From Tenrec ecaudatus (Eukaryota; Chordata; Mammalia; Afrosoricida; Tenrecidae), in contig NC_134537.1 in NCBI RefSeq assembly GCF_050624435.1, positions 10,598,584-10,662,583 on the forward strand: DNA of 64,000 nucleotides, given 5' to 3'. A model generated the notes under the pieces. That model was given only the letters and a program-made list of their open reading frames with translations. It had not been told where the DNA came from and did not search any database. Positions 22,660 to 32,805 of the stretch are shown one piece after another (position 1 is the stretch's first letter; the number at the start of each line of letters is the position of its first letter). The translations under genes and the position numbers were made by a program.

Positions 22660-22825
22660 GTTTAACAGGGGGAGAGTACTGGATTGAAATTTAGGAAATC
22701 CAGCTTCCAGTCTCAACTCCACCGATCATCGGCAAATGTGGGGCCATGAACATGAACATGTCCCTAGACGTCTCGGGCCTCGGGTTTTCCTTTGGTGACA
22801 TGAAGGCATCGGTCTAAATCACACA
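22660..22825 (+). repeat. MIR
   Basis: Core matches MIR in order: 'GAGTACTGGATTGAAATTTAGGAAATCCAGCTTCCAGTCTCAACTCC', then 'TCTCGGGCCTCGGGTTTTCC' and 'GACATGAAGGCATCGGTCTAAATC'. Old mammalian SINE. Confidence 0.65.
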
Positions 22826-22989
22826 ACCGGTGGGCCCCTTGTTTCTGGATGGGTCATTAGCACACAGGAGAAACTGGAGGACAATGGTAAAAGCTTGCAG
22901 GTGGGAGTCAGATGGCTAGAGAGAAGGAGTGGGCAAAGAGAAAATGGGAGGGTGCCAGTGTGCTTGTGTGCATGTCCTACTGTGCCTTC

Positions 22990-23109
22990 CAAAACCAAAC
23001 TGGCTGCCATCTAGTCAGTGCTGATGCCTAGCAACCCCCGTGGGCTTCTGAGACTGTCACTGTTTACGTGAGTAGAAAGACCTGTTTTGCTCCCAGACAG
23101 CTGCTAGAG
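22990..23109 (-). repeat. AfroSINE, 3' part, split by SPIN
   Basis: Antisense AfroSINE: 'ACCAAACTGGCTGCCATCTAGTCAGTGCTGATGCC', 'TTCTGAGACTGTCACTGTTTACGTGAGTAGAAAG', 'CCCAGACAGCTGCTAG'. It stops where SPIN begins and resumes at 23585. Confidence 0.85.
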
Positions 23110-23576
23110 CAGCGGTTCTCCACTTCCCTCATGCCGCGACCCTTTCATACAGTTCCTCATGTGGTGGGGACCCCAACCATAAAGTTTATTTTCATTGCTC
23201 CTTCATCACTGTAATTTTGCTACTGTGATGAACTATCATGTAAATATCTGATATGTTGGATGCATTTTCATTGTTACAAATGGAACAGAATTAAAGTACA
23301 GTGATTCATCACCAAAACAATATGCAATTATATATTGTGAAATATTTATTTCTAATGACAAATAAATGAAATTTTGTCTTGAAGCATGGGGTAGCATGGG
23401 TAAGAGTCTTCACACCGGGTACTCATATATGGGCGGACCTGCCTGGAGAGGCTCAGGGGAGCGGGTCTCATTTCTGAAGACCATCAGAAATATGTGTTTT
23501 CTGATGGTCTTAGGTGACCTGTGAAAGGGTCATTTGGCCCCCAAAGGGGTCGTGACCCACAGGATGAGAACCACTG
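23110..23576. mobile_element. Non-autonomous SPIN hAT transposon (467 bp)
   Basis: Terminal inverted repeats CAGCGGTTCTC... and ...GAGAACCACTG. The interior matches the longer non-autonomous SPIN type: 'ATGTAAATATCTGATATG', 'GACAAATAAATGAAATTTTGTCTTG', 'AGACCATCAGAAATATGTGTTTTC', 'CAAAGGGGTCGTGACCCACAGG'. The 8-bp flanks TGCTAGAG and TGCTAGGA share six bases, with the CTAG core favoured by hAT transposases. It contains no transposase and would have moved in trans. SPIN is the classic horizontally transferred hAT family of tetrapods. Confidence 0.9.
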
Positions 23577-23584
23577 TGCTAGGA

Positions 23585-23625
23585 GATCAAAGCCCATTGC
23601 CTACCCACTACACCACCAGGGCTCC
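23585..23625 (-). repeat. AfroSINE, 5' part, after SPIN
   Basis: Continues the interrupted AfroSINE: 'CCCATTGCCTACCCACTACACCACCAGGGCTCC', which is the antisense tRNA-derived head. Joining the two parts without SPIN restores normal AfroSINE order. Confidence 0.85.
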
Positions 23626-24684
23626 TGCATGGTGCCTTAGAGGACCCTCTAAAGTCATCGGCAACTCCCCACTTCAGCCAAAACTTATGTTCTATTACAA
23701 CCACGACTTTCTTCATTTTTATTGATGCTCTTTTTTTTTGATCCAGTAGGTTTGATAAAAATAGTTTTAATATCAGATTTCCAGACGGGTCTTCCTTCCT
23801 TGTCTCCTCGTTCTGCTATCCAAGGTCTCCCCCTTTTATTAGAGAGCTTGGACCCCTTTGGCCTCTGGTGAAGCTTATGGATCTTCTCGGAGCATGTTTT
23901 CAGATGTGTAAAATGAAACACAGAGTTATAAAGGAAATGCTTGTATTGAAATGCATGATCAAGGAGCAAACACATTTCTTCTGAGCTTATGATTCAGGAC
24001 CCATGGAAAGAGTGGCTTTGTAACACTTTTGTGGGTAAAGACTTGCAAACAGAGATCATTTCTATCTGATGCTTCTAAAATCCCAGTTGCCTTTCTTGAT
24101 TTCTATCTTTCTGGGCACTCCTCCAGGTCCTGCCTGGTGATGCCACATAGCACAAGCCGTCACTTGCAATCGAAGCTCTGGGCTCAGAAATGTCTCGTTC
24201 CAGCCTGCCTTTGTGGAAGCCATTCGGAAGGTCTGACAAAATATCTTTGTGGCAACAACTCAGCAAAATCCATGTACACAGGAGGAAAGGCATATTTGGA
24301 AGTAGATTAGTCGAACAGTAAGCTAGAACAATGTATGATCCGGGAAGGATTACTCAACCTGCAAGTTCAGCCCGGGCTCACATGTGTTTAGGTGAGCAAA
24401 AGTTAGTCTGTGCTTACCCTGCTTGTGTTGTTCCCTTTCGGACGGCAAACTTGGAAAGAGTCTTGGGAGAGAGACCAGTGTCAGCCCTACGGAGAAGCGG
24501 GAACTTTGATGCAGTGGAAAACATGTGAAATTGTTCACTATAGATTAGCAAAGTAAACAGAAAGAAGCCTATGCTTTCCTGCCTTCTTGTGTAACCTGAC
24601 CCTTGGTGTGATCACGGGCTACCTGAGTTATTTGGGGAGACAAAGTGAGCCCTTTGTCTCTGGTGGCTTTATCGTGCATCTGTC
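23626..24684. other. Intergenic; unassigned old repeat
   Basis: 23865-23960 ('CCTCTGGTGAAGCTTATGGATC...AAATGCTTGTATTGAAATGC') resembles 26035-26130 ('CATCCGGTGAAGCTTGCAGGCAATC...CACTTGCATTGAAATGC'). The two are diverged copies of one old dispersed repeat that I could not name. No gene seen. Confidence 0.4.
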
Positions 24685-24900
24685 ATCCGTCCCTGGAGAA
24701 GGGTGTCGTGTTGGATACAGGAGAGGGGCAGCCGAGGAGGGGAAGGCTCTCAAGGAGATGGATTGATACTGTGACTGCCACAATGGGCTCAAGAAGAGGA
24801 ACAACTGTGGGCCGCGGGGCAGAACCTACGCACAATTCCTTTTGTTGTGCATAGGGCCGTTGTGGGTCAGACACCAATTTGATGACACCTAACAACAACG
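24685..24900 (+). mobile_element. RTE (BovB-related) 3' end
   Basis: Sense-strand RTE tail: 'CCTGGAGAAGGGTGTCGTGTTGG', 'GAGATGGATTGATACTGTGACTGCCACAATGGGCTCAAG', 'GTTGTGCATAGGGCCGTTGTGGGTCAG' and an end in 'GACACCTAACAACAACG'. Confidence 0.8.
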
Positions 24901-24922
24901 CAACATCATTCTCTTGCAGCCT

Positions 24923-25408
24923 TGTGGCAGTTTCATAATCTGTCAACTTGGGAAGGGGTCAAGTCTAGCCTGTCACTCAGGTCACAGCTTGATGACCTCA
25001 TTTGGAGGCTCTATGGAGATAAATAGCTCCCTGGAGGCCAGACACTCTGCTGACATTCCTGCTGACAAGCCACTGGAGCTGTGCTGATGGACCAGAGCCC
25101 TGGAGCTGGAGGAGCCACGTGGGGACCCACACCAGCGCTGAGATGCTGCCACTGCCACTGGATCCACAAGACTTTCCACCCACTGGCCTGTGTTCTTCCT
25201 GTATTCTGTGTCATTACATGTGTTGCGGGTCTGAAGAGGAATTTACACACTGGTATTGGACACATGAGCTAATAACAGACTTATGGACTTAATCTGGACT
25301 GGGCTGGGATGCTTTCTCAATATACAATTGCTCTTTGATGTGAAGCTCTTTCTTATATTCATATGAGTGTCCCTGGATTAGTTTCTCTAGTCCACCCAGA
25401 TTAACACA
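24923..25408 (+). repeat. Solo LTR with perfect 5-bp target duplication
   Basis: 486 bp from TGTGGCAG to TTAACACA. Flanked by AGCCT (24918-24922) and AGCCT (25409-25413). The 5-bp duplication and TG...CA ends indicate integration by an ERV-L/ERV3-type integrase and later loss of the interior by LTR-LTR recombination. It directly follows the RTE tail. Confidence 0.9.
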
Positions 25409-25413
25409 AGCCT

Positions 25414-26309
25414 GCTCCAGGGCCAGACCTCAGTGGGCCACGTCAGGTTTGACACACTGGCTTTTCATCCTTCTGACTCTCTTTCTAGTCTCACCAAGCA
25501 CACACTGGATCAGCCCATTTGCCTGCCGTGCAAGCTCCGCTTCGTGTTCACTGGAGCACCCTTAAGGTGATGGCCCAGAGGAGATATTGGTGGGCCAGTG
25601 ACGGGATTCTCTCCTACCAGGTGGGAAGTCATGTTACTAGGGTGTGGAACAGGCTTCAGTTAAGCTTCCAGAGTAACAGATGAGGAAGAAAGGCCTGATG
25701 ATCTACTTCTCATGCTGTGGGACCTTTTGCACCACAATGGTGCAGCCCACACCTGATCCCGGGACACGTGTTAAGCCCGTTGTGCATGGGGTCGCTATAA
25801 GCTCGGGACCGTTGGAGGGGAGGTGACATTGATCATGTCCACCAAGGCTCTGGGGTGATGCTGAGAACCGGCAGGAAATGAGTCCTACGTTCGTGGCACT
25901 GAGCCTCATTCTTGAGCTGTGGCCTACCTCCTTGGCCCGTGTCTGCTATCACCAGTTAGACGGCTGCAACTGCCTTGTGAGCATTCATCACTTTTTAGGG
26001 GTCACGGGCCCTCCCCCTCGCCCCCCGCCCCTTGGCATCCGGTGAAGCTTGCAGGCAATCTCAGAATCTCAGTTTTAAGTGTTTAAAACAAAATGCATAA
26101 AACGACAAGGGACACTTGCATTGAAATGCTTTCTGAGAGCTTTGTGACACAGGGTACCGCTGTCCTCAACCTACACAGGAGGTTTAGGATGCTGAAACCC
26201 CTCTCCCCACCCCCTCCCACCAAATTGGAAACTCTCATATCATTTTTTGCTCTCTCCCAAACCACAGCGACTGTTGCCTTCCAATAACAAATAGTTGATG
26301 AATACATGC
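25414..26309. other. Intergenic, nothing recognised except fragments
   Basis: 25685-25745 may be an AfroSINE variant piece ('AGGCCTGATGATCTACTTCT'). 26035-26130 is the unnamed old repeat shared with 23865. No gene seen. Confidence 0.35.
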
Positions 26310-26770
26310 TTTTTAAAAAAAAACTCATGTTCTTGGGGGCTCTTTCAGCTCTTATAACAAGCCATGCATCAATTGTATTAAGTAGATTTGTAAATATGTT
26401 GCCATCATCATTGTCTAAACATTTACTTTCTATTTGAGCCCTTGGTATCAGCTCCTCTTTGTTCCCTCCCTCCCCCCTACCCCCTTATGATACCTTGAAA
26501 AATTATAGATTATTGTTATTTTAATGTCTTACACTGACCTCTGCCTCCTTTCATCCACATTTCTGTGGTTCACCCCCTTTGGGGGGTGGAGTGGGTTATG
26601 CGTCGATCATGGCAATTGGTTCCCCCTTCCTCCCCTCCTCCCTCCACCTTCCCCCAACCTTCTTGGTATCACTACCCATATCTGTTCCTGAGGGGTTATC
26701 TGACCCGGATTCTGCATGTCCTGAGTTCTTATCTGCACTGTACATGCTCTGGTCTATGTTCTCTAAAAGG
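26310..26770 (-). mobile_element. L1 3'UTR copy
   Basis: Antisense L1 3'UTR: 'CTTGGGGGCTCTTTCAGCTCTTATAACAAGCC', 'GCCCTTGGTATCAGCTCCTC', 'CTTATGATACCTTGAAAAATTATAGATTATTG', then pyrimidine-rich 'CCCCCTTCCTCCCCTCC' and 'CATGCTCTGGTCTA'. Confidence 0.8.
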
Positions 26771-27348
26771 TGCATTTTCAATACAAAATGAAAAGGGATT
26801 TCACACAAAAAATGCAGTTTTTGTGCCAGCTGATGTAACTGTAGCACTGGGTCACAACTTTCCTTTCCGCTTTTGACAGTGGTGCCTGTGCTGGGTCTGT
26901 TGACTTTGAAAGGCAACTACGGTCGCAGACCTCAAGTTCCCGTACAATGAAACCTTTTTCTTTCCTTCTTGTTAATTGGAATTTAATGCAATATGATATC
27001 ATTCCATATTTCAATCACGTCAAGTAGAATGAACCACTGCTACCACCATCAGTTTCCAAACAGCCTTTTACACATGGGCTCCTGCACATCATGGGCTCCC
27101 TTTACCTCCCCTCAACTCCCCCCGCCCCACACCCCCCGCCAAACCCCATCTCAACTTTTTCTTGCATCATCATGGCTTTTCCGCTCCGGGGTGGGGGCAC
27201 CCCCAGGATCACCCACGGTGCTTCGTACGGGTCACACGGTGTTATTCAAGGTGCACAGTCGTTCATTATTCCTCTCTTGCTGATTTCCTTTTCTTAACTT
27301 CTTGTTAAAAAATGGCTTTTTAAAAAAATCGTGTGTGCTTGCATCCAC
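26771..27348. other. Intergenic, no gene seen
   Basis: Unassigned, with a C-rich stretch around 27110-27145. Confidence 0.4.
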
Positions 27349-27490
27349 AGGAACCCTGATGGCACAGTGGATTACATGCTGGGCTGCTAACACTCAGGCC
27401 AGCAGTTCAAACCCCCAGCAACGCCTCAGCAGTTCTACCCCATCCTGTCCTGTCACGATGAGTCACAACTGACTCAAGGTCAGTAAGGTG
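27349..27490 (+). repeat. AfroSINE
   Basis: Head 'AGGAACCCTGATGGCACAGTGGATTACATGCTGGGCTGCTAAC' is well preserved. Tail 'CCCATCCTGTCCTGTCACGATGAGTCACAACTGACTC'. Confidence 0.85.
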
Positions 27491-27803
27491 AGTTTTTGTG
27501 TTTTTCAAATACATGTCTCCCACTCGATAGTCTTCAAGTGCCGTTGCGCTTTGAAGCGACAAGCTGTCCCGTTCAGTGCTTCTGTTAACAGTCATTCTAA
27601 ATGTTTCGTGGCTCTCATCATGATTTTCCCCTTGACCCACTGATGATCTTAATTTTTTAGTTGCCAAAAGTACGAGGTCGGGGGCTACATTTTTGTTACC
27701 GATGTTGAGTTTTAGCATACTGTGTATACGGTCAGTGGCCCAAAGGACATTTGGGTGCTTGTCAGTAAGATTTGTGTTTTAAATGATTGAGAAAAGAGGT
27801 CAA

Positions 27804-27985
27804 GGAGCGCTTGTGGCATAGTGGTTACAAATTGGGTTCTTAACCACCAGGTCAGCAGTTCGAAACCACCAGCCTCTCTGAGGGAGGAACAGGAGGCTGC
27901 CTCCTCCCCAAATCACTCTGCCCTACAGGGTTCCTCTAAACCAGAATTGACTTGATGGCTGTTGGAATTGACTCATTGGCAGTAG
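27804..27985 (+). repeat. AfroSINE
   Basis: 'GAGCGCTTGTGGCATAGTGGTTACAAATTGGGTTC', 'CAGCAGTTCGAAACCACCAGC', 'CTACAGGGTTCCTCTAAACCAGAATTGACTTGATGGC', with a second copy of the terminal motif immediately after ('GGAATTGACTCATTGGCAG'). Confidence 0.8.
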
Positions 27986-28546
27986 GGAGGCCTCACGAGG
28001 AAGCAGATTTTACAGTGTTGTCTTTCTCCTCAGCCATTCTCCATGTACAATTCAAAACACCACAATTTCTCTTCGGGAGAAAAGAGTTCAATATGTGTGC
28101 CAAATGTCAAGTTTATTCCTTGTGTTGTTCAGTAGCCTTAGAGATTCCAGCCAACTGGAACTATCCCTTTCTGGGAAAGATGGGTTCTGATATCCTGTTA
28201 TGAAAGTGCATTGGGCATTTGTCATCATCTTCTTGTAACTACTGTGATGTTTTCTTTATACCCTAGAGCTTATGCTGCTAGATTTGTGTCTAGGTATAGT
28301 GCTTAATCGCTCTAATGAATTTTCATCATTAAGCAATGATAAAAGCAATGCTTTTATCATTAAGCAATGAGTCTCTTGATTCCTAATTGTGCTTTTTGAT
28401 CAGACAGTTCATTTTGTCAGCCAGGGACACTGCCACGCCAACTTTCCTCCATTTAATATATTCCCGGAGGACCCATCCTTCTCCCTTTCCCCATCAGACA
28501 GATCATCTGCCCTGTTCTTGGTTCTGGGTCTGGGTGGGATGGAGGG
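27986..28546. other. Intergenic; contains a 27-bp palindrome
   Basis: No gene. At 28335-28361 lies a near-perfect palindrome with a 13-bp stem and 1-base centre. It sits inside a 15-mer direct repeat, ATCATTAAGCAATGA (28325-28339 and 28356-28370). Confidence 0.6.
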
Positions 28547-29227
28547 TGTGGTAGGTACAATTTTATGCCAACTTGATAAAAGAGTGAAGGGGTGGAGTCT
28601 AGCCTGTCAATGAGGCCACAGCCTGATTGATCCCTCCTTATGACCATGGCCTTCTTGAGGATTCTGGGTACTTCTTCCTCCCTTGAGGTGGGACACACTC
28701 TCTCTGCTTTACCTTTCTGTTGACAAGCTAACTGAATCCACACTGATGGAAGCCAGAGCCCTGGAGATGCTTCCACTGCCACTAGATACACAAGACTTTC
28801 CACTGACAGGCCTGCAATCTTCCTGCATTGGGATCATTGCGTGTACTGGGATTCTGGGAATGTCCTCTCTTTCTCCTTGGAGGAGGGACACACTCTCTCT
28901 CTGCTTCACCTTCCTGTGGAAGAGACACTCAGAGAGGTGGAGTAGTCACACGGGACCTGTGCCAGTGTTGAGATGCTTCCACCGCCACTGGATCCACAAG
29001 ACTTTCCACCCACCGGCCTGTGATCTTCTTGCATTTGGCATCATTGCATGTGCTGCATGAGTCTGAAGAGGAATTTATAGATTAGTATCAGACATATGGG
29101 CTAATATCGGACTTGATCTGGACTGGGCTGATTTCTTAATATACAATTACTCTTTGATATAAAGCTCTTTCTTATACACATATGCGTGTCTCTGGATTTG
29201 TTTCTCTAGTCAACCTGGAGTAACACA
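28547..29227 (+). repeat. Long LTR variant with internal duplication
   Basis: 681 bp, from TGTGGTAGG to TAACACA, flanked by perfect GAGGG (28542-28546 and 29228-29232). It is longer than other copies because a block of about 180 bp occurs twice: 'GGGACACACTCTCTCTG...CTTCCACTGCCACTAGATACACAAGACTTTCCAC...GGGATCATTGCGTGTAC' near 28690-28850 and again near 28885-29055. Confidence 0.9.
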
Positions 29228-29232
29228 GAGGG

Positions 29233-29798
29233 TTTCTCTCTCTCTCTCAGATTGCGTGATCGTAGCTGCCTGGTGGTTTGGCTTGGTAGATGGGAAACAG
29301 AATATGGATGGCAGAGAAGAGATAACCATCGGGCTAGTTCCCGCCCCACCCTTCTTGCCCTAACTTCTTTATGAGCTGCACTGTCTGGCATAAGGACTGG
29401 TCTCCACGATGCTGACAGGCTCTCCTCCAAACCCCCAGCTCCCTTGGGCTTCCAGAAAAGCCCTTCTTCTCCTTGTGCCTTTGAGCATGAGAGTGGCGAC
29501 GCCTTCCTTCCATTTCTCTATGGGGCTCAGCATCCTTGCTTTGCTTCCTGAGTGCTTCCCCTACCTCAGAAGACAGTCCCTAGAGCCTGGAATCACCTGA
29601 TCTGGGTTCTGAAAGGAACCAGGCTGATCCACAGAGCAGATTCTGCCCCACCTAGCCTTTTACTTGCTGTGTCACTAGATTTTTGTATCTCTTTCAACCT
29701 TCCCATGTTTTACCATTGAATTTGTGGTTACTGGTATCATTTTTTCTCCCTCCCACCTTTTGTGTGATCTTTATTTATATGTATTAATTCTTTATCTT
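29233..29798. other. Intergenic, nothing recognised
   Basis: No gene or clear repeat in about 570 bp. Confidence 0.35.
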
Positions 29799-29810
29799 AA
29801 GAAACCCTCT

Positions 29811-29944
29811 GCCCTCGGCCCTTCATGATCACACATGCTGGTGTGCTGCTTCTATGTGGGGCCATGGTATTTTCAATTGTCTCACATACATGTGAAAGTT
29901 GAATAGTGAATAAAGAAGACCAAAGGAAAAAAAAAGAGAAAAAA
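29811..29944 (+). mobile_element. Short retroposed sequence with 12-bp target duplication
   Basis: 134 bp ending in AATAAA...GACCAAAGG and an A-rich tail (about 29925-29944). Bounded by AAGAAACCCTCT at 29799-29810 and 29945-29956. Its start ('CATGATCACACATGCTGGTGTGCTGCTTC') is an antisense match to the L1 3'UTR segment that follows on the plus strand. Confidence 0.75.
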
Positions 29945-29956
29945 AAGAAACCCTCT

Positions 29957-30475
29957 AAAGCAAGAAAGACCACATGGAAGAAGCACACCAGCCTGTGTGA
30001 TCATAAGGTGTCCATGGGAAGAGGGTATCAGAAGTTCAAAAACAAGCAACCAAATTGATGTGAAGGAGCTTGGATGTAGTGGAGACCCCAAACCCACCTG
30101 TAAGATAATTGGACAGTTTCTCTCGGAAGGGCCACACAGAAGAGATGATAAATCCAGGGTGCAGTAGAGCACTGATGAACCACAGAACTATCCTTTAGTT
30201 CTTTAATATTTCCTCCCCTTACGATGATGGTTCTTATTTGTTTTACCTCATTAATCACGTTAGACTTGTGTATGTTCATTTGTATACTTAAAATCGTTTG
30301 GTACATGAAAGCCAAGATACATAACCCTTCAGAAACAGTAACAGGAGTAACGGTTCCTTGAGGGTACGGGAAGTGGGGGAGGAGGAAAGGGAGAATAGGG
30401 AGCCGATAGCCCTGATGGCTGTATAACCCACTGGATGGGATCCCACAACAGAATTGTATGTTATCTTATCTCTTT
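29957..30475 (+). mobile_element. L1 3'UTR copy
   Basis: 'CCACATGGAAGAAGCACACCAGCCTGTGTGATCATAAGG', 'GGTATCAGAAGTTC', 'GGAGACCCCAAACCCACCTG', 'GGGTGCAGTAGAGCACTGATG', ending 'CCCACAACAGAATTGTATG'. Variant 3' end like the retroposon at 20909-21413. Confidence 0.75.
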
Positions 30476-30607
30476 ATATGTTCTCTCCTTGCACTCAACA
30501 AACAAACAAGCTACTCCTAAGATCCAGTGATTTGGAAATGAGTCATCAGGAGTCAGTATTGCTGCTATTTTTGTGTTATGTTTTGTTTCACTTCCACACC
30601 TTTCTCT

Positions 30608-30687
30608 GCTGGAGTAGCTGTGAGTTTCAAACCACCAACCTTTTGATTAGCAGCCGAGTGTACTAACCACAGTGACATCAGGGATCC
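30608..30687 (-). repeat. AfroSINE head fragment
   Basis: Antisense: 'GTGAGTTTCAAACCACCAACCTTTTGATTAGCAGCCGAGTGTACTAACCAC...CAGGGATCC'. Confidence 0.75.
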
Positions 30688-30744
30688 TTTCTTTGTGCTC
30701 TTTTCACTTCCTCAGAAGTGAAATGCATTTTGCATTTACATAAA

Positions 30745-32430
30745 AGGTGCCAGGGTATTCCCAAGAATTCCCACATATCCTGCATCAAGTTTCCACGATT
30801 GTTCACATTACTGCAGTACATTGGTCACAGCTACTGAATCAATACTGGTATATCCTTATTAACCAAAGTCCATTCTTTACTCGAATTCCCTTAGTTACTT
30901 TTTTTTTTAAACCCCAGTATGTCTCTTTTGTGTCTGGACCCCACCCAGAATACCACTTTGCATTAAGCCGCCATGTCTCCTTAGGCTCCAACTACACTGT
31001 GACCATGTCTTAGACTTCCTTTCTCGCAACCTTAAGAGCTTTGAGAACCTCTGGTCAGGTGTTTTGGGGGGATTGTCCTTTGAGCTTGTCAGATGTTTTT
31101 CTCAGAGTGAGAGGGGTGTTATATGAATAGTTGGGTAGAAGGCCACCGAAGTGGAACACTGTTCTTCATATTGTATCAGGGACGTGCTAAAACCATGACC
31201 TATCCCTGGGGTTGTCAACCTTCATTGCCTGGCTGGTTTCTCCACTGCAACACTTCCCCCTTTGCCACGCGACACTTTTTAGAAGGAAGTTATTAAGGAT
31301 GGCGCAGACTTAAAGAGTAAGGAGCTGTGCTTAACTCCTTGAGGATATAGTATTTACATACATTATTTAGAATTCTTCTCTACCAGAAATGTTGTGATTT
31401 ATTTACAACGCATTTATTATGTTGGCTAGTTTGTTTTGCTCTCCATTTTTTCTTTTTCCTTTTTTTATTATGAAACTATTTTTAAAAAGGAAAATGCTTA
31501 ACAATACACAAAAATAATGATAAGAGTATAATGATTTCCTATAATCCAGCTTCAACAATTGGCATTTTTCCAGTCTCGCTCTTTTAAACTCCACTCCCAA
31601 CCTTATTTACTTTTCTCTCCCACAGTATTTTAAGGCAAACATCAGGTATCACGTCATTTCACTTGTGAACTCATATATAGAAATTTGATACATAAAGTTA
31701 ACAGTAATTGTATCTTAGAATAGGCAGAATTTTATTGTTGGTTTATCTGAATCAGGATTTAAACAACACCCACGCATTGTATTTTATTTTTCTATCTCTT
31801 ACTTCCTTTTAAGTTTGATCATAGTACCCAACACTCTATTTACTTATATATTTTTTCTACAGGTCATTGATTTCCCAGATAAATTGGGATACTGGTTTTG
31901 CAGACTGTCCCACATTCTAGATTTGGCTGGTTGCTTCCTTGTGGTGTCATTAGCCTGTAAACTGATAGTTAGATCTAGAAACTTGATTGAATTCAGGTTC
32001 AGCTGTGTTTGGCAAGAATGCTCGATAGCTAATTCTGTGTACTTCCTTTTATGCTAGATCATGAGATGCATAATGATGATTTATGGGAGATGTTAAGATT
32101 GTCTAGTGGGCTCAGGTGTTGGCTGTATTCTTCCATTTTACAGATTCCCCATCAACTACTAGCTTAATCATTCAGCAGCCACAGAGGATGATTGCAGAGA
32201 GTGGCTGCTTCACCGGGGTTACAAAACCATTTTCTTATAATTCTAGCATTCTTTTTGGCCTTTTGCATTTGTTGGTTGTTATTTTTTTTAACTTTTTGAT
32301 AAGCAAGAACTTGTATTCATCAACCATTTAGTTATTCTGAAATGCATGTTGTACAGATGAAACAAGGTAAATTTTTATTTATTTCTCTTTAGTTATCACT
32401 TTTCACAGTACTGACTAGCACCCTAGTTAT
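30745..32430 (-). mobile_element. Ancient L1 (L1M/L1ME-like) 3' region
   Basis: About 1.7 kb of antisense old mammalian L1 sequence in collinear order: 'CACTGTGACCATGTCTTAGACTTCC', 'GAACCTCTGGTCAGGTGTTTTGG', 'CAGCTTCAACAATTGGCA', 'ATTTTAAGGCAAACATCAGG', 'GTAAACTGATAGTTAGATCTAGAAACTTGATTGAATTCAGG', 'GCAGCCACAGAGGATGATTGC'. It predates the afrotherian repeats and is non-functional. Confidence 0.75.
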
Positions 32431-32726
32431 CAATATCCAAGGATGACTATTAAAAAAAATCATTATAAAATCATGGATATGTGTGTGTGTATAATTGCTC
32501 TTCCTTCTCCTTTCTTCCTTTCTTTTTTCTTTTAACTACTATCTGTGTACAATGAGCTTTAGTTCATGACCCTGAATGTCCAGCCCCTGGTGATCTTCCC
32601 TTACTGACTATCCTCCATAGAGATTTACAACTTGTTTAACATATGGGATGTGGTCCAGTGAGAGGATACCTGACACATACCATTGCAGAGCCTTAGGTCC
32701 CCTAAGCTACCGTAGTAGTGACAGGT

Positions 32727-32805
<79 letters not shown>

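Noticed and set aside
31200..31260. Possible third SPIN end ('GGTTGTCAACCTTC')
   Set aside because: It lies within the collinear ancient L1 at 30745-32430 and lacks the CAGYGGTTCTC terminus and an opposite end.
32730..32803. Regulatory GA-box cluster
   Set aside because: A pure (GA)n microsatellite with no neighbouring promoter signals or gene.
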